A program made the translations under genes and the position numbers. The notes under the pieces are model-generated. The model saw nothing but the letters and a program-made list of their open reading frames with translations, had not been told where the DNA came from and did no database searches. DNA of 64,000 nt from Lumbricus rubellus (Eukaryota; Annelida; Clitellata; Crassiclitellata; Lumbricidae): contig OX243827.1 of the NCBI GenBank assembly GCA_945859605.1, positions 5,439,845 to 5,503,844 on the forward strand. Reading direction: 5' to 3'. Every line of letters starts with the position of its first letter. Position 1 is the first letter of the stretch. Positions 32,301 to 45,200 of this stretch are shown here, in pieces.

Positions 32301-35300
32301 CTTACATACTTCCAAGACTCCATTCTTGGCTCTCTCCTCTTTAATCTATAAACTCTTTAGTAGCAAGATGAGTTGCATTAGTATTCCCATCTCTTCCAGG
32401 GTCTTCCACATCAGAACTGTTGACATAATAATGATAACAATAATAATAATAATAATAATAATGAATTTAAGTTTGTTGGTCAAAGTTTATTAGGCCTACT
32501 CTTCTGTCTGTGCTGTACCTGACCATGCTCTTTAACCCTTTGAACCCGTAGCTTCCGTAACTCTATGGATAGCAGGCCGGAAAACCAGCCCATCGGGTTC
32601 AAAGGGTTAACTTCTTCTTGTGCCTTGATGGGCGGTTACTATGACACACAGCCAGTGCCAAAATACCTGCCTACACCACTGAAAATCTGAAGCTGTATAG
32701 AATTAGACTAAGCAATGACAGGAGAGGTGCTGAGAGTAGTAGTAGGCTTTCGTCTGGGTACTGTGCTGTGTGGAAAACATGCGTGTAAATGTGGTGCCAT
32801 AGTAGAACCTTAGTCCATCATGGATTCTCTTATTCAAAAGGTGCTGGAAGACAACAACGGCATGCAATGATAAACGACGTGATTTGGCAGGCGTTCTCAA
32901 GAGCCAAAATACTGGCCATCAAGAACCCAATGGTTTTTCCAGATACGATGGCAAAATACCAGACAGAGTCACTATGATAACCTGGTCCAGAAGTTGTTGC
33001 CTGGCTTGTTATGTCACCGTGCCGGACACATTTGCAGCCTTGTACAAATTTTACATCGCAAAATGCAGATGCAGCAGTGGGAAAAGTAGCTCGCAATAAG
33101 GCCTGTAAATAACTTCATTCCTGTAGCCATCAAAACCCTGGCACTCTGAGTCTTAGGAATTTGCTTTTATAAGAGAGCTAGGAGGCAGGATTTCTGTAGC
33201 AACCGGTGACCAGTGTGAAACCAGCCATCTGCCTCAGCACATATCAGTCGTGCTGCACATAGGAAACTCGTCTGTTTTGAGCACAACAGAACTGATCAGT
33301 CAAGACACCGAGAAGCCTAGGATGTAATGTTGAAACGATCATTTTCACTAGTTTTTATAATAACAATATTAAATTATTATTATTGTTATAATAATTATAA
33401 TAGTAATAATAATGATTATTATATTATTATTACTAGGCTATAATATTATCATAATTGTTTACTATTATATATCATAATAATAAAAATTGATTTAACAATA
33501 ATAATATTGCTTCCAAGCTGAGGAATATTTATTCCCATTGTTTCTTTGTTTAGCATTTCCACACAAAGGTGATACATGTCCATTGCATCTAGCTGCGAAA
33601 AACAATCACTTGGAATGCATTCGTGAGTTGATCCTTGGGGGAGCCGATTATAATGCTGTAGATGAAGATGGTCGCACAAGTATGTACATCGCGGCAGAAA
33701 AGGGATTCGAAGAAGCTGTTTTGGTTCATCTGCGAAGTGCTTATGGAAAAACTATCCTGTCATTACCAGTACGAGAGTCAGGTAAGGTGAACTCTTCAAT
33801 ACAATAAGTTATGTGATTATCAGGTACTCAGGCTGTTAATGATGGATTTCTTGGTTATGATTTGCCCAGATGATGCTTATAAATTTGGCAATACAGTACA
33901 TGCAATTTACATAGGTACGTAGGATTTCCTACAACACCATTTAAGAAACTCTTAACTTTTCTTGCTGGCCTAACTCATCATCATCATCATCTTGACCATC
34001 CTCATTGCTGCGGATCAGAGACCTGAGCCAACGACGTCAGTTTCCTCCATCCCTCTCTGTCCCTCGCTCTTCTTATGCAATCCACCATCGACAACCCCAT
34101 CCACTCCTCGACATCGTCCACCCAGCGTCTTCTTGGTCTCCCTTGGCTTTTTTCCATCCACCTAGCCTTGACATTTGAAGGCCGGTAGATCGTCCACTCT
34201 GATCATGTGTCCAAAGTAGTTCAACTTCCCTCCCTTCACCACCTCCAACAGACGCTGTTCTGGCTTCAACTCCTCCAGCATAGACTCATTTGTTCTGTGC
34301 TCCCTCCAGCTGACTCACAGCATCTTCCTATATGTCGTCATCTCGAAAGCTGATATTCTTCTTTTGTCCTCTGCCTTCAAAGTCCAGGTTGGCAGCCGTA
34401 CAACGCCACCGACCACACTAGTGTCCTCATAAGTCTTATCTTCAACCAAGTTCCAATAGCTCTGTCCAGATCGCCATGAGTGACCCAGGGCTGTACGTGC
34501 CATTCCCAGTCTGGCTCTTATTTCTTGGTCTCCATCTCCAGTTTCCTACACTATGGCTCCTAAGTATTGGAATGATTCCACTTGTTTCAAGATCATACCA
34601 TTACACGTGATCGAGATCCTCTCGTGTGCTATATCAACTACCAACATTTTTGTTTTCGTGGTATTTATTTCTAGTCCATATTTCCTAGATGTCCCAAGGG
34701 AGCGTTTCTGAGTAGCATTCTTGAAGGGGTGCTGTAACAAGTGCACATACAAACAGATCAACCCCTTTGACGAAACTCATACCTATACTACCTGTGACCA
34801 AATGCTGTAACTAGCTGACTATAGATAGGTTACAGATCAAATTAGTGCTCAGTTGACAACTTGACCCACTACATTTGTCTATATCTGAAATTTTATACAT
34901 TTCGTTTTCATATTAGTTGCGTTGCGTTACATCGAATTTTATTTTTGTGTTAGGATTTATATTAATTCTGAGAGCTTGATGGTTGATGTAGTTGAAAGGG
35001 AAAATGGAACTGAACTACTGGACACTGGTATGGTAGGAATTGCTTAAGTTGAGGTTTTCCCTGTTGTAGATGACACTCCTTTGCATCAGTGTGTTCAGCA
35101 TTCTCTGGTTTTGGCCATTAAAGAGTTGCTGGCTCATGGTTCAGATGTAAATTTCCTCAACCGAGGAGGATATTCTCCACTTCATTCAGCTCTTCAGAAT
35201 CCACTGTCGGTTGAATCTTTTGAGATCGTGAAGGCTCTTATAACGCTTGGCTATAACACAGACATCAACTTAAAAGATGCTTATGGTGAGCAAGCAAATT

Positions 35301-36815
35301 TATCTCTTAGTGTTATGTAATTTAATATAAATCGATTGAGTGTTATGCAACAATTTGGTGGTGCAGCAGTGTGGTGCTTGTCTTGTTAACACCAAATAAG
35401 GAATCTTGGTGTACATTTTTCTTTTACTCAGCTTCATCACTTTTTCTCACTTAGACATATGAAAGTTTACCACAGCAAATTGTTACTGTTTTGTAAACAT
35501 TTGTTACTGTTTTGTAAACATTTGTATTTATTTTCATGCGAATTTAACCTCAAATTTGTTAAATTTTGTGTGCTTTTGCTGTGAGGGGGAAATGGTGTGT
35601 TGCTCTACATACCATAATGTTTTATAGTTAGACAGAATTTATGTGGCATCCCTTGAAGAGAGGTATTCCTAATCGAACTATACTGATACAAATAAGTCTT
35701 AGGTGCTTAAAATCTGGAACCTTCGCCGCATCCGACCTATGCTTGATTTCAAAACTGCTGCTTCCACCATTGCCACACGTGTCCATTGTTCACTCGAAAC
35801 TTGACTATTGCAATTCCCTCTTCTTAAAACTTCATTCCACACAACTTAACCGTTCCAACTCGTACAAAATTCACTAGTTAGAGCCGTCACTAGAACACAT
35901 ACATCAGCACATCACCCCCATCCTCAAGTTATTTCACTGGTTGAAAATCCGAGAGTGAATCCACTTCAAAGTTCTCTCCTTAACCTACAACTCCTTGCAT
36001 TGCTCCCAGCCAAGTCACCTTTGCGAACTTTTCAACATCCAGCCAACTCTCTCTTCCCGGTCATCCGCCTGTCTTACTCTCTCTCGATCACAAGTCATCT
36101 CAAGTTCGCCAACCGAGTCATTTCAATCACATCACCACGCCTTTGGAATTCCAATCCGCGCCTGTTGACCATATCAAAATCAGGCGAGACTGTGTTCTGG
36201 CAGAAGATAATATGAAAAAAGCTGTAATGGTTGAAAATCAACCATTAGATGGATCACCGTGTTTTAATTTTTTCTCAATATGCTGGTTTTTGGTGTCATC
36301 AAAACATTTAATTATAATTCCTGATGTTTTTTTTAGGTGTGACGCCTTTGGAATATGTTTGCTTTAAGGAAATGAAACATGGTCGCCATCCAAAGTTAGC
36401 GGCACTTCTTATTACGTATGGTGCCAAGTTTTTGCACTTAAAGAACAGTCGCAATGTGTCTCTGCTTCAACAGGAACTAGGGGTTGGAGTAACAGATTTC
36501 ATTATACTGCGTGCCATCGTCAAGACAATGGTTCATCTTCCATCACTCGTTTCACTGGGGATTTACAGCGAGGGTCAGGCTGTTAATGAAATACTAAATG
36601 CGCGATTCTTCATGGGAAGACACTATGCAGTCGGTTTAGGCAAGAGATGCAAATGGTATGCGACGATAGCAAACTCTGTTCGAACTCTTCAACATCACTG
36701 TCGCGTCATAATCCGAGATCAGCTTGGACCCGTTCGTCTCTGTCGTGTCCATCAGCTGCCAATTCCACTGTCTCTGCAAGACTATCTGCTGCTTGAGTAT
36801 GATGAGTACCGATAA
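29309..36815 (+). CDS. Ankyrin-repeat and SOCS-box protein (ASB-type), paralogue A, five exons, 441 aa
   Basis: Plus-strand exons: 29309-29558, 32123-32275, 33554-33781, 35070-35285, 36337-36815. Every intron is phase 1 and the total is 1326 nt with stop TAA. About seven ankyrin repeats are visible, for example WTPLHFAASRGFTDIVRLL, VTPVHLAAEAGQTDCLRLLL, CPLHLAAKNNHLECIREL, DTPLHQCVQHSLVLAIKELL and VTPLEYVCF. The C-terminus is a SOCS box: BC-box TLQHHCRVI and Cul5-box LPIPLSLQDYLLLE. Family members use the box to recruit Elongin B/C and Cullin 5 and the ankyrin stack to hold a substrate for ubiquitination in the cytosol. The first donor is GTTACG, a weak match. The gene is convergent with paralogue B. 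The target protein and the human ASB orthologue are not determined. Confidence 0.92.
29934..31404. mobile_element. Large palindromic TA-flanked element, 1471 bp
   Basis: Terminal inverted repeats begin TACTGCCGTGCTAAGCAAAA and continue agacagtaactcaa; both ends are flanked by TA. Related shorter end-like blocks (ctaagcaagaaagcagtaac) recur inside at about 30120-30210 and 31170-31230. The core is built of ~100-bp units containing ggccattttggaaaatggcc and acaccaagatgacgattcta, plus-oriented left of about 30720 and inverted right of it. No transposase is seen. It sits in intron 1 of ASB paralogue A. Confidence 0.88.
32430..32462. repeat. ATA/AAT microsatellite
   Basis: About eight ATA/AAT triplets in ASB-A intron 2. 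A longer ATT-rich low-complexity tract follows at about 33355-33510 just before exon 3. Confidence 0.85.
32532..32610. mobile_element. piggyBac-type hairpin MITE, 79 bp
   Basis: TTAACCCTTTGAACCCG at one end and CGGGTTCAAAGGGTTAA at the other form a perfect inverted repeat including TTAA, the target site of piggyBac elements. Only about 45 bases separate the arms. It lies in ASB-A intron 2. Confidence 0.85.
32780..33270 (+). mobile_element. LINE/retroelement remnant, C-terminal coding debris
   Basis: Forward frames read LVHHGFSYSKGAGRQQRHAM, INDVIWQAFSRAKI, then in another frame DGKIPDRVTMITWSRSCCLA and VTVPDTFAAL, and later remnants. Very similar runs (GRQQRHAxxNDxxWRAFxxA, PDTFAASYL) are common at the 3' end of retroelement polyproteins in marine invertebrates. 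It has frameshifts and stops and is dead; it lies in ASB-A intron 2. Confidence 0.75.
33970..34697 (-). mobile_element. 5'-truncated LINE with GAT tail
   Basis: Minus-strand frames, broken by frameshifts, read KYGLEINTTKTKMLVVD, LKQVESFQYLGAIV, RARLGMARTALGHSW and LKAEDKRRISAFEMTTYRKM, then YFGHMIRVDD-like residues. This is the RT thumb and C-terminal end of a non-LTR element. The 3' end is catcatcatcatcat on plus (GAT run). A SINE fragment abuts the 5' end at 34698. It lies in ASB-A intron 3. Confidence 0.85.
34698..34757 (+). mobile_element. SINE tail fragment
   Basis: Reads gggagcgtttctgagtagc, cttgaaggggtgctgtaac and aagtgcacatacaaacag, the last part of the SINE family at 11784. Confidence 0.8.
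35470..35530. repeat. 24-bp tandem duplication
   Basis: The phrase ttgttactgttttgtaaaca occurs twice in a row in ASB-A intron 4. It is a simple local duplication. Confidence 0.8.
35655..36210 (+). mobile_element. CR1-like LINE remnant
   Basis: Plus-strand frames read VHSKLDYCNSLFLKLHSTQL, then LFHWLKIRE, FKVLSLTYNSLHC and a late block ending in SFQSHHHAFGIP in shifting frames. The order (HSKLDYCNSLFL, LHWLKIRERI, FKVLSLTYN) is the RT thumb/C-terminal end of CR1-type LINEs. It has several stops and frameshifts and lies in ASB-A intron 4. Confidence 0.82.
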
Positions 36816-36845
36816 ATTGTGAACTGGAAAGGTGGCTGAGTATTG

Positions 36846-36893
36846 TTACATACATACATGCATACATACATACATACGTACATACATGCTGGT
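36846..36893. repeat. CATA microsatellite
   Basis: About eleven CATA units with three substitutions, 30 bp after the ASB-A stop codon. Confidence 0.9.
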
Positions 36894-37210
36894 GCATGCA
36901 CTGTGTAGATATGATCTAATAACATTGACCAGTTGTGGTCATCAGCAACTCTCTGCTCTCTCGCATCAGTGTTTTAAATGCTGATGCTACAAACTTTCAC
37001 TGGATCTGAATCCTGGATTTTGCTTTGGGTTTTATTCAAAGTACCGGTATTACATTAAACTGATTAAATGTTTGAAGTACTAGCTTTGCAAGAGTTCGTG
37101 AATAACATAGATGACGACATAAAGTTTTTTGAGTATCATGGAGGTCTGCAAAGTCGTGAGGTTTGCCTCCGACAAAATAGGGAATGAATGTTGGTTGACA
37201 AAAGGACTAA

Positions 37211-37425
37211 GGGGCGCGGTGGTGTCATTGCCTTGGAGCTGGAAGGTTCAAGGTTCGAATCCACCTCAAGTCACCACATAGGGACTTTGGGCAAGTCCTT
37301 CACTCACAATTGCTCAGCGCTTTGGCATGAAACTCCGATGTAGTTTTCGCGCTGCATTCGGGAGCGCCACCGAGTAGAGACAGCTTGAAGAGGCGCTATG
37401 GAAATGGAGAAATAAAAAATAAATA
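37211..37425 (+). mobile_element. tRNA-derived SINE, near full length
   Basis: Shows ggggcgcggtggtgtca, B box GGTTCGAATCC, gggcaagtccttcactcac, aattgctcagcgctttgg and a degenerate A-rich tail. It lacks some 10 bp in the head relative to the copy at 11784. Confidence 0.9.
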
Positions 37426-37479
37426 AATGTATGCAAATATAATTGTCTTTATTGTTTTATCTGTCTAGTGTACATAGAT

Positions 37480-37752
37480 CAGGGGGCCAATCCGGCCATC
37501 GCCCCATTGCATAGGACGTGGGTCCCACATCAGGCTTCAAGAAGCTTTCAATCAATGCAGCGGGAAAAAGTAAAATATGACTAAAAAAAGTCATCAGGTT
37601 TCAAATAACCGGAGCTGCCACTGGTTTTTGGAAGTTTTGTGGGAGAAAGACTTTTTCCATAAGATTTTTCAGTGAAGGACCAAGGTAAATTTTTTCGACC
37701 TAAGACCAAAAATTTTAGGCCCCCTTTCAAAATTTCTGTACCTGCCCCTGAT
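37480..37752. mobile_element. Worn hAT-type MITE remnant
   Basis: Begins cagggggccaatccggccat and ends ctgtacctgcccctg, with tgactaaaaaaagtcatcagg inside; these words match the MITEs at 26767 and 28746. No clean target duplication remains. Confidence 0.6.
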
Positions 37753-38673
37753 ATAGATGGTTTTTTGTGTTAATAAAGTTAGTCATTATTGTTCTACTAG
37801 GTGCTGCAAAAGCATTATCCTGTTGAGGCTTTCATGAATTCTTTACCAATGTTTTGTTGATAATTAAGTCATCACTGAACTGCACCACATTCACATTAAT
37901 GAACTCTCATGTAATCTTGTAAGGAAAACAAGTAAATTCTGAAGAACCTAATCCAGTCTTCTTCATACACCTGGCAGCTGAAAAGTCCTGATGAGAATGA
38001 TATTCGATTATTCTATAAAAAAACTTGTAACATAAACTCAGCATTTGCTGCATGTAAGAAATGCATGGTTTGGATTGTTAGTTTGACGATGCTGCTCTTG
38101 TTATAAAACACATTGAACACTTAAACTCTTGTTTTCATTTAGGTCTTTATAATACAAAATAACCGTTACAATCTGCAAGAATCTGAATAAACAAAGGTTT
38201 GTGGCTAAAAAGAGACACAACCTGGGAATAGTTGGTGTCGAATACAGAGGAAACTGTGCATCTGACTGCTTCAGTTATTTCTTTCTGAAGTCACAACAGC
38301 TAATTACAAAGTTGCACCAAATCTGACTCTTGCAAAACAATAACTTTTGTCATTGAAACAATTAGAATCTACTTGTAAACATTTGAAACACATGTGGACT
38401 GATAAAATAAATAAAACAGTCACACATATACCGGTAATCATTTACTTAAATGTAACCACCATTTGTAAGCTGTAACATGACTGCTAAAATCCAACCAATC
38501 TCATCTTAACAAATGTTCTGGCAAGAACAGAAACTCACACTCCAAAGCGTCAAGGATTTCTTTCAGCATTAAAAAAATGCTACTAACTGGTTATGGATCA
38601 TTGACAGCATAAAGCATTAGCAAATTACATGTATTATGTCCTTTTATAGCAGCAATATCTACAACAGCATTGT

Positions 38674-38742
38674 TTAACACTTTAACTGCTTTGGTTTTCC
38701 CTACTGGTGCCTTTTAGTACACATCTGTCATTAAAGTGTTAA
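38674..38742. mobile_element. Short TTAA-flanked hairpin, piggyBac-like MITE
   Basis: TTAACACTTTAACTGC on the left and a partly inverted ctgtcattaaagtgttaa on the right bracket about 35 bp. The terminal TTAA on both sides fits piggyBac target-site use; the short size makes this tentative. Confidence 0.6.
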
Positions 38743-39264
38743 TGGCACTCAAATTTGCATGCTAATGGATTTATTGGCTTACTATGCAGCAACTACGTCA
38801 GGGAGGTTGGATACACATTTTTAAGGTGTATGACTCAACTCATATAAAACTGTATACCACATAATGAAAAAGGATAAGATGTGTTAAAAACAATTAAAAA
38901 TTCAATTTAAAATCTATCCTGAAATTTTTCAAGCTATATACAGAAATAATCTGTGCTAGACCAGCATTACGGATTCCATCGCTTTCGGTTATAAACAGCT
39001 TTACACAGTAAGTTTAATATAGCTTAGTGACTTGCTTAAACCTCGGCTAATATCACTTCATTTTGATAACAGTCATCAATGTAATGCATATTATAAGGCA
39101 CTTTTCAGCAATGCAATGGTTATTGACACTACATATGATTTTAATTAGTGTAAATATATGCATATATATATATATATATATATAAATAATATATACATAT
39201 AGTGTACTAATCAATGCAAAAGGCAGAAACTGAGTTACTGCTAAATGAAGGAGGATTGTGTGCA

Positions 39265-42200
39265 TTATTTATGAGGATCACATTTGAAGAGCAGGTAGTC
39301 TTGCAGAGCAACTGGAAGGGGCAATTTGTGCATAAGATTCAAACGACATGGACCAATCTGATTTCGAATTGTTACCCGACAGTGATGCTGGAGTGAGCGA
39401 ACAGAAGCCACAAATGTGGCATACCAACGCCACTTTGCAACATAGTTAGAAAAGTCTGGTGTAGAGAATGTGGTTCTGTTGCCCAGCATGACGTTTATGT
39501 CTGATGTGCACAACTTGTGAGGTTGTGGGAGCTGAGCAACCGACATGACAATGACATTAAGAATTACATAATCAGTAACCGACTGTTGAAGCTCTTGTTC
39601 CAAAAGAGACGTTCTTTTCTTGAACTTTAAGTCCTTGAACTTAGCACCATACGTTATAAACAGTGCTGCTAACTCTGGAATCCGACCCAGTCTGCTGCCT
39701 ATGAAGCAAACACATTCCAATGGACTATAACCTAAAAATAAAAATAAAAATTAGTAAGTCAGAAGTCAATTTTTCTTTAATATAAAATTTCACAACTTGA
39801 TTAAAAGCATGTTAATTATAAAGTCTGATTAATAACATTAATAATGATAATAAATCATTATAAGAAAATAGACCTTAAAATTGTCTAAACCTAATGCTTC
39901 AAAAGTTGAAATACACACATGCATCTGCATATAAATGATGACCATGTATTAACATACATGTATGTCATGCATGGAAGTATTAAAGTTTAATTAGTGAAGG
40001 TGCATCAAAATTTTCTTGATCCTTTTTTCAAATGAAGATTTACTTCAGCACCGTCAAACTAACCAGGCCTAACTTCAAAAAAGCTATACTCAGGCCCAAT
40101 GACAAGATCTTTCCTGCAGAACATTACACTTACTTGAACTTGTCTTAGAAGGAATAGTTCTTAATTTAACCCTTGAAAGTCTGTGAGATAGCAGAGATAA
40201 AAAATAGTACCAAAGGGCTGTGAATATTTGGCAACACACAACCACATGCAGTTTGACAAGTTTTGTCATTTTGATATGTTTATCACTATCTAACAATGTA
40301 ACTAAATACTTGTGTGGTCATTGCTTGCCTACACACCAAAGGTCTGTCTCTTGGAGACCTGCATTTACATAACAAGCAACTCAACTTGTGTGCCAATGTT
40401 GTCTAAGACAGTTCACCACAAAATGATCCTACAATCGGAGACATAATTTCACACCACACTGTCAAACTTTTTAATTACCGGTAATAATATAGTTTTAAAA
40501 ACATAAATTGTACGAACCAAGCAAAATAAATGTACAAATTTTTTTAATAAATAATTTTCAAATATGTGAGGTGTTTACTTTAATTATTTTATTTTAAATT
40601 ATTTTATTTTAAATATGTGAGGTGTTTACTTTATTTGCAGTACATGATGGTAAGCAAGCTGCTGAAAATAGTTAAAAATTTCCACTATGTCACATATTCT
40701 GCCTGCCTTTCTGACTCTCTGGACTTGACCCGCTGCCTATCGATTTTGTTTTGATTAAGTGCCTGTGAATAAGCTGGTTCCCGCGACTTCGCTTTTGTGG
40801 GCGCTGTAGAAGTCTTGAGATTACGATTCATAATGCTACTGCTATATGAACAATTACATATTGAAATGATTAAACATAGACAGGACACGATTCTAAGATA
40901 ATTTACAAAGTTAATATTTAAAAATGTGTAACATCTGGGCAATTGCTGAAAGTCCTACTTCCTTTGAGCTCCAGACCCTACCCAGCATCTTTTGTATTCC
41001 TCTAGCCTTGTTTCAAAATTTCAAAAAATTAATTGTAAATCATATCACATTGTATAAAATTTCATATTAAAAGTAATGATCAACTAATGCAGACTTTTTT
41101 GTTGCAACAGAAATAATGATTTAAATTCTAAGTTTTATGTAGCCCTAACTCACCATGATAGTCAGACTGGTTTAGGTCTATTCCATGGCCATATGTTATC
41201 AACGTATGAATGACTTCAACTGATCTCGGATGTGTTGCCGTCTGAAGAGCCATATGCAGAGGCGATAACCCAGTGTTGATGGTCAAAGAGTTGACATCTG
41301 ACCCATAGATGAGAAGCTGGCGAATGGCTGTCACCAGAGAATATTTGACACAATGATGCAGAGGAGTTTCATCTAAAGCAAAACATTTCATACAACCTCT
41401 TACGATCAGCACATACAGAAACAGCGGGAACTTGACTTTTTGCACCGCTGTTTTGGCGCAGACCGTTTTTCTTGCTCAAGGTTGGTGCACGGTAATCTGC
41501 CTTTCATAGATCTACCTTGGCAAGAATAATTTTTATCAACTAATCCAAGTTTCATTGCAGGAACAATAATTTTTATCAATCTAACTTCTATTCAAATTAT
41601 AATTTTTATTTAATCATATGACATCAAGACAAGTCTGGTTTAATTGAGAATCTTTATCAAATCCACTTCTATTTAAGGTCCTATAATTTTCATCAATCCA
41701 ACTTCTATTTAACCAAGAAGTTTTTCATCAATCCAGCTTCCATTTATAGATGAATTTTTCCCATCAAACCCATTTCTATTTAGGTAGAAAAGAATTCTAT
41801 CCATTCAGCTTCTATTATAGCAAAGATTTAGTTTCATACAGCTTCCATTGACAGGAACAGTTTATTTGCATGAATCCAGCTTCCACTTACGCCAAGAATT
41901 AGTTTTATCAATACAACTTCCATAAATTTAGCAAACATTTATTTTCTTCAATAAAAGTCTGGTGCCAAAATGGCGATGCCAAAATGCCCTGCTTTGTACA
42001 GAAAGTTTGCCGTCTTTGTCCTTCTTTCCTTTGTCCGTACTTCGTGTAGTTCCATTACCCTTTTTTGTTCTTTTACATCCACTTTTTCCTCTGCCTCCTC
42101 TTTTCAACAAATACTGTTCCCTCCTTCTTTGCCACCTTTTCTTTCAGTTTCATGTTACTTCTCCCATTCTTTGTAGTTTCTTCGCTTCTTGATCTTCTTT

Positions 42201-45200
42201 TTCTCCTTCTGCCCTTACAACGGTTAACAGTTTTAATTTTATTCTCTGTTCCATTCTTTACAACAAGGATTGGCACCACAATCTAGCAACAACAATCTAG
42301 GTAACACATTTACTTCATTGCAATATCATTGCTTATACAAAAAACTTATCACAAGCATGTACAGAGAGACCCTCGAAAGATTACCATCACACTCTCTAAA
42401 TTAATAGTTTTTAAAATACCTCCTGGTGACTGAGACAAGCTTCTGACCTGTGCCTCGTAATGGAATGGACAACAGAGTCCTCCCGTAAGAGTTTTCCAGG
42501 TGGAACAAAACAGCTGACTCTAGTGCTCTTTCAGCTGCCATATAGAGACTGGTTCGGCCATCCTCGTCAACAGCATTGTAATCTGCTCCAGCATCAAATA
42601 GCACCTTCATACAGTTCAGATGATTGTTACGACTCGCAAGGTGTAGAGGTGTTGTACCTCCTCGGTACGGATAGGCTAAACAAAATTGTATACATGCTGG
42701 CTTAACATTTTCTAAAAGCCTTATTCAAATTTCAACATATCAGCAGGTTAAGTCCTGAATCGTACACAACTGGCAATCTTTGGTGAAAACAGTATATTTG
42801 TATTTTTTTAAACGAAATAGTTAAGAATTTTTAAAGAATTAAAGTCTTAGCATTTTGAGAAATCATTTAGTGAGAAATCATCAGTCGAAAATTATCTTCA
42901 TTGCATGAACCATACAAAAGTCAATAAATTTTCAACAGAATCTAGAAGCATGCTCTAAACTTAAAATTTTACCCTCTTTCTAATGATGTCAACGGTTTTT
43001 CTTTGAAAATTAAATTGAAGCAATGGCACAGATTTAAAGAGAAGACTCCGTACAGCAGTGCCCGTTTTCGACGATAACTGGGTGGATATGCTCATTGCAA
43101 GGCATCATTATTCTTGGCGACACATGTACCCCGTGTACCTTCCTGTTGACATTGTACGGTCGGTGTACTCATCTTAGGTGAGATGTATGTATGTATGTAT
43201 GTATGTATGTATGTATGTATGTATGTATGTATGTATGTATGCATGCATGCATTTACATGTTTTCTGCCTCGTAATCGTAGTAATTTCGTATTCATCAGAT
43301 GGTGCTATGGGTCATGGGATCAGAAAACGGCAGTGCTGTCACAAATTTATTTATTGTAAATACTGTTTATTTTGTGTACAGATGAATTGACAAAACAATG
43401 TAGTACACTATAAAATTAAATCCGTTATCAACTCACTGACCAGAATTAGCCATCATCATCATCATCATCATAAACCGTGGGCTCATCGCCCGTAGGTGTC
43501 CGACGCCCTTTTCACCATATTCCTCCACAGATCTCTTTCCAGTGCAATGTGGCTCAGCTCTTGCAGTGATGTTCCGCACCAGTCTATTAAATCATCCGCC
43601 CATTCTCTATGTGGTCGCCCTCTTTTGTTTCGCCCGTCCATCATTCCGAACACCAATGTCTTTATTTTCCTGTCGTTGCTCATTCGACATACGTGACCGA
43701 ACAGACCCAGTTTTCTCTGGATTATCCTCTGCATCATGTTTTCCCTGAGGTGTATCCGTTTGTACAGTTCCACGTTAGTCACTTTCTGTGTCCACACTAT
43801 TCCCAAAATCCTCCTATAGCATTTTCTTTCAAAAGCTAGTATTCTTTTCTCGATGTCTTTTGTTATTACCCAAGCCTCGCATCCATATAGCATGCTGCTG
43901 AAAACGCAAGTTCTCAGCACACTCAGTTTAGTTTCCTGCTTTATGGCCTTGCTCTTCCAGATCCTGTCTAAAGCTTTTAGTGCTGCCGTCGCCTTTGCAA
44001 TTCTGACCATTACTTCCTGCCTACAATCGAGATCGTACGTCATATTGCAACCGAGATATGTGAACCTGTCCACGTTTTCTAATTGGATTCCGTCTACAAC
44101 CATCTGCTTTGTTAGATCTCTATCGCCGAAAACCATTGTTTTTGTCTTGTCAAAATTCATCATGAGACCATATCTCTTCCCTTCTTCATTCAACGTTTGC
44201 ACTGTGTGTTCTACTTGTTGTTCGTCTTCTCCAATCAAGTCGATATCATCAGCAAAGCATAGAATTAGCCATAACGGGGACTAATAACAGCCATCGCGAA
44301 TTATAATGACCATCTCATATTCATAATCTTAGCAAACTAGGTTGTATTCGTTTGCACTTACTGATGGCACAGGTAGCTTCAGCGGAAACATGTACCGGTA
44401 GTCCAGAACATGAATAATTAATCTTCGCCAACAACAAGCTTTTCAGAAATATTAAAATAAACGCCTGCTTGACTGGGCCGGATCAGGCACATAATTAAGA
44501 CACCTGATGCATCGTAACTATCGCCAGAGATCCAATAGCTGACTAGGTGATGCATAAAAAATAAAAATATTTAGATTCTTTTGTTGGAAGTGTAACTCTT
44601 GAATTTAATCGTTGAAATATAATTCATTGGTATCCTGTAAAAACTTTTTTCGATTGGTTTAACCTTTCATGGCTTTTCCGCTCGATTTACTAGGTTTCAG
44701 TTTATGCGACTTTGACCGGGTTTTCCCATGTACGGTGACATTTATATACTGTACATATCATTAACCATCAACATGGTAGCTGCTGACAGCTGGTAAATTC
44801 AAGCAGACAACAAAACCAAAAGCTAATTTAACTGGTTATCGAAATATGCAGACGAAATGTACCTTTAGTGATTCCCCATTGTGGAAGCTTACAAAGTGTT
44901 GCCTGATTGACTGAACCGTCATTATCAATGAAGAGTTGTAGACAGTCTGCATGTCCTGCTTCAGCTGCCAAATGGACCGGAGTTATATCATACATGTCAC
45001 ATGCGTTCACGCTAGCTGCAGGTAAAAAAATCATGAAATCATTACTACAACTCAATCTTTTGAATGATTATAATTATATAACCTCATGCATTACCACACT
45101 CGTACGAGAAGCACTGACAAGATAACAGCATTAAAAAGTGATCCAAATTACGAAAATGTAGATCTGTCACAAATCAAATGAAAAACAAATGTATAACATA

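Larger units (their letters stand above)
36816..39264. other. Convergent intergenic region between the two ASB genes
   Basis: It holds the 3' UTRs of both genes, a CATA microsatellite (36846-36893), a SINE (37211-37425), a worn hAT-type remnant (about 37480-37752), a TTAA hairpin (38674-38742) and a TA run (39163-39190). aataaa-like words occur near 37408-37425 and elsewhere but none can be assigned as a poly(A) signal with confidence. Confidence 0.6.
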
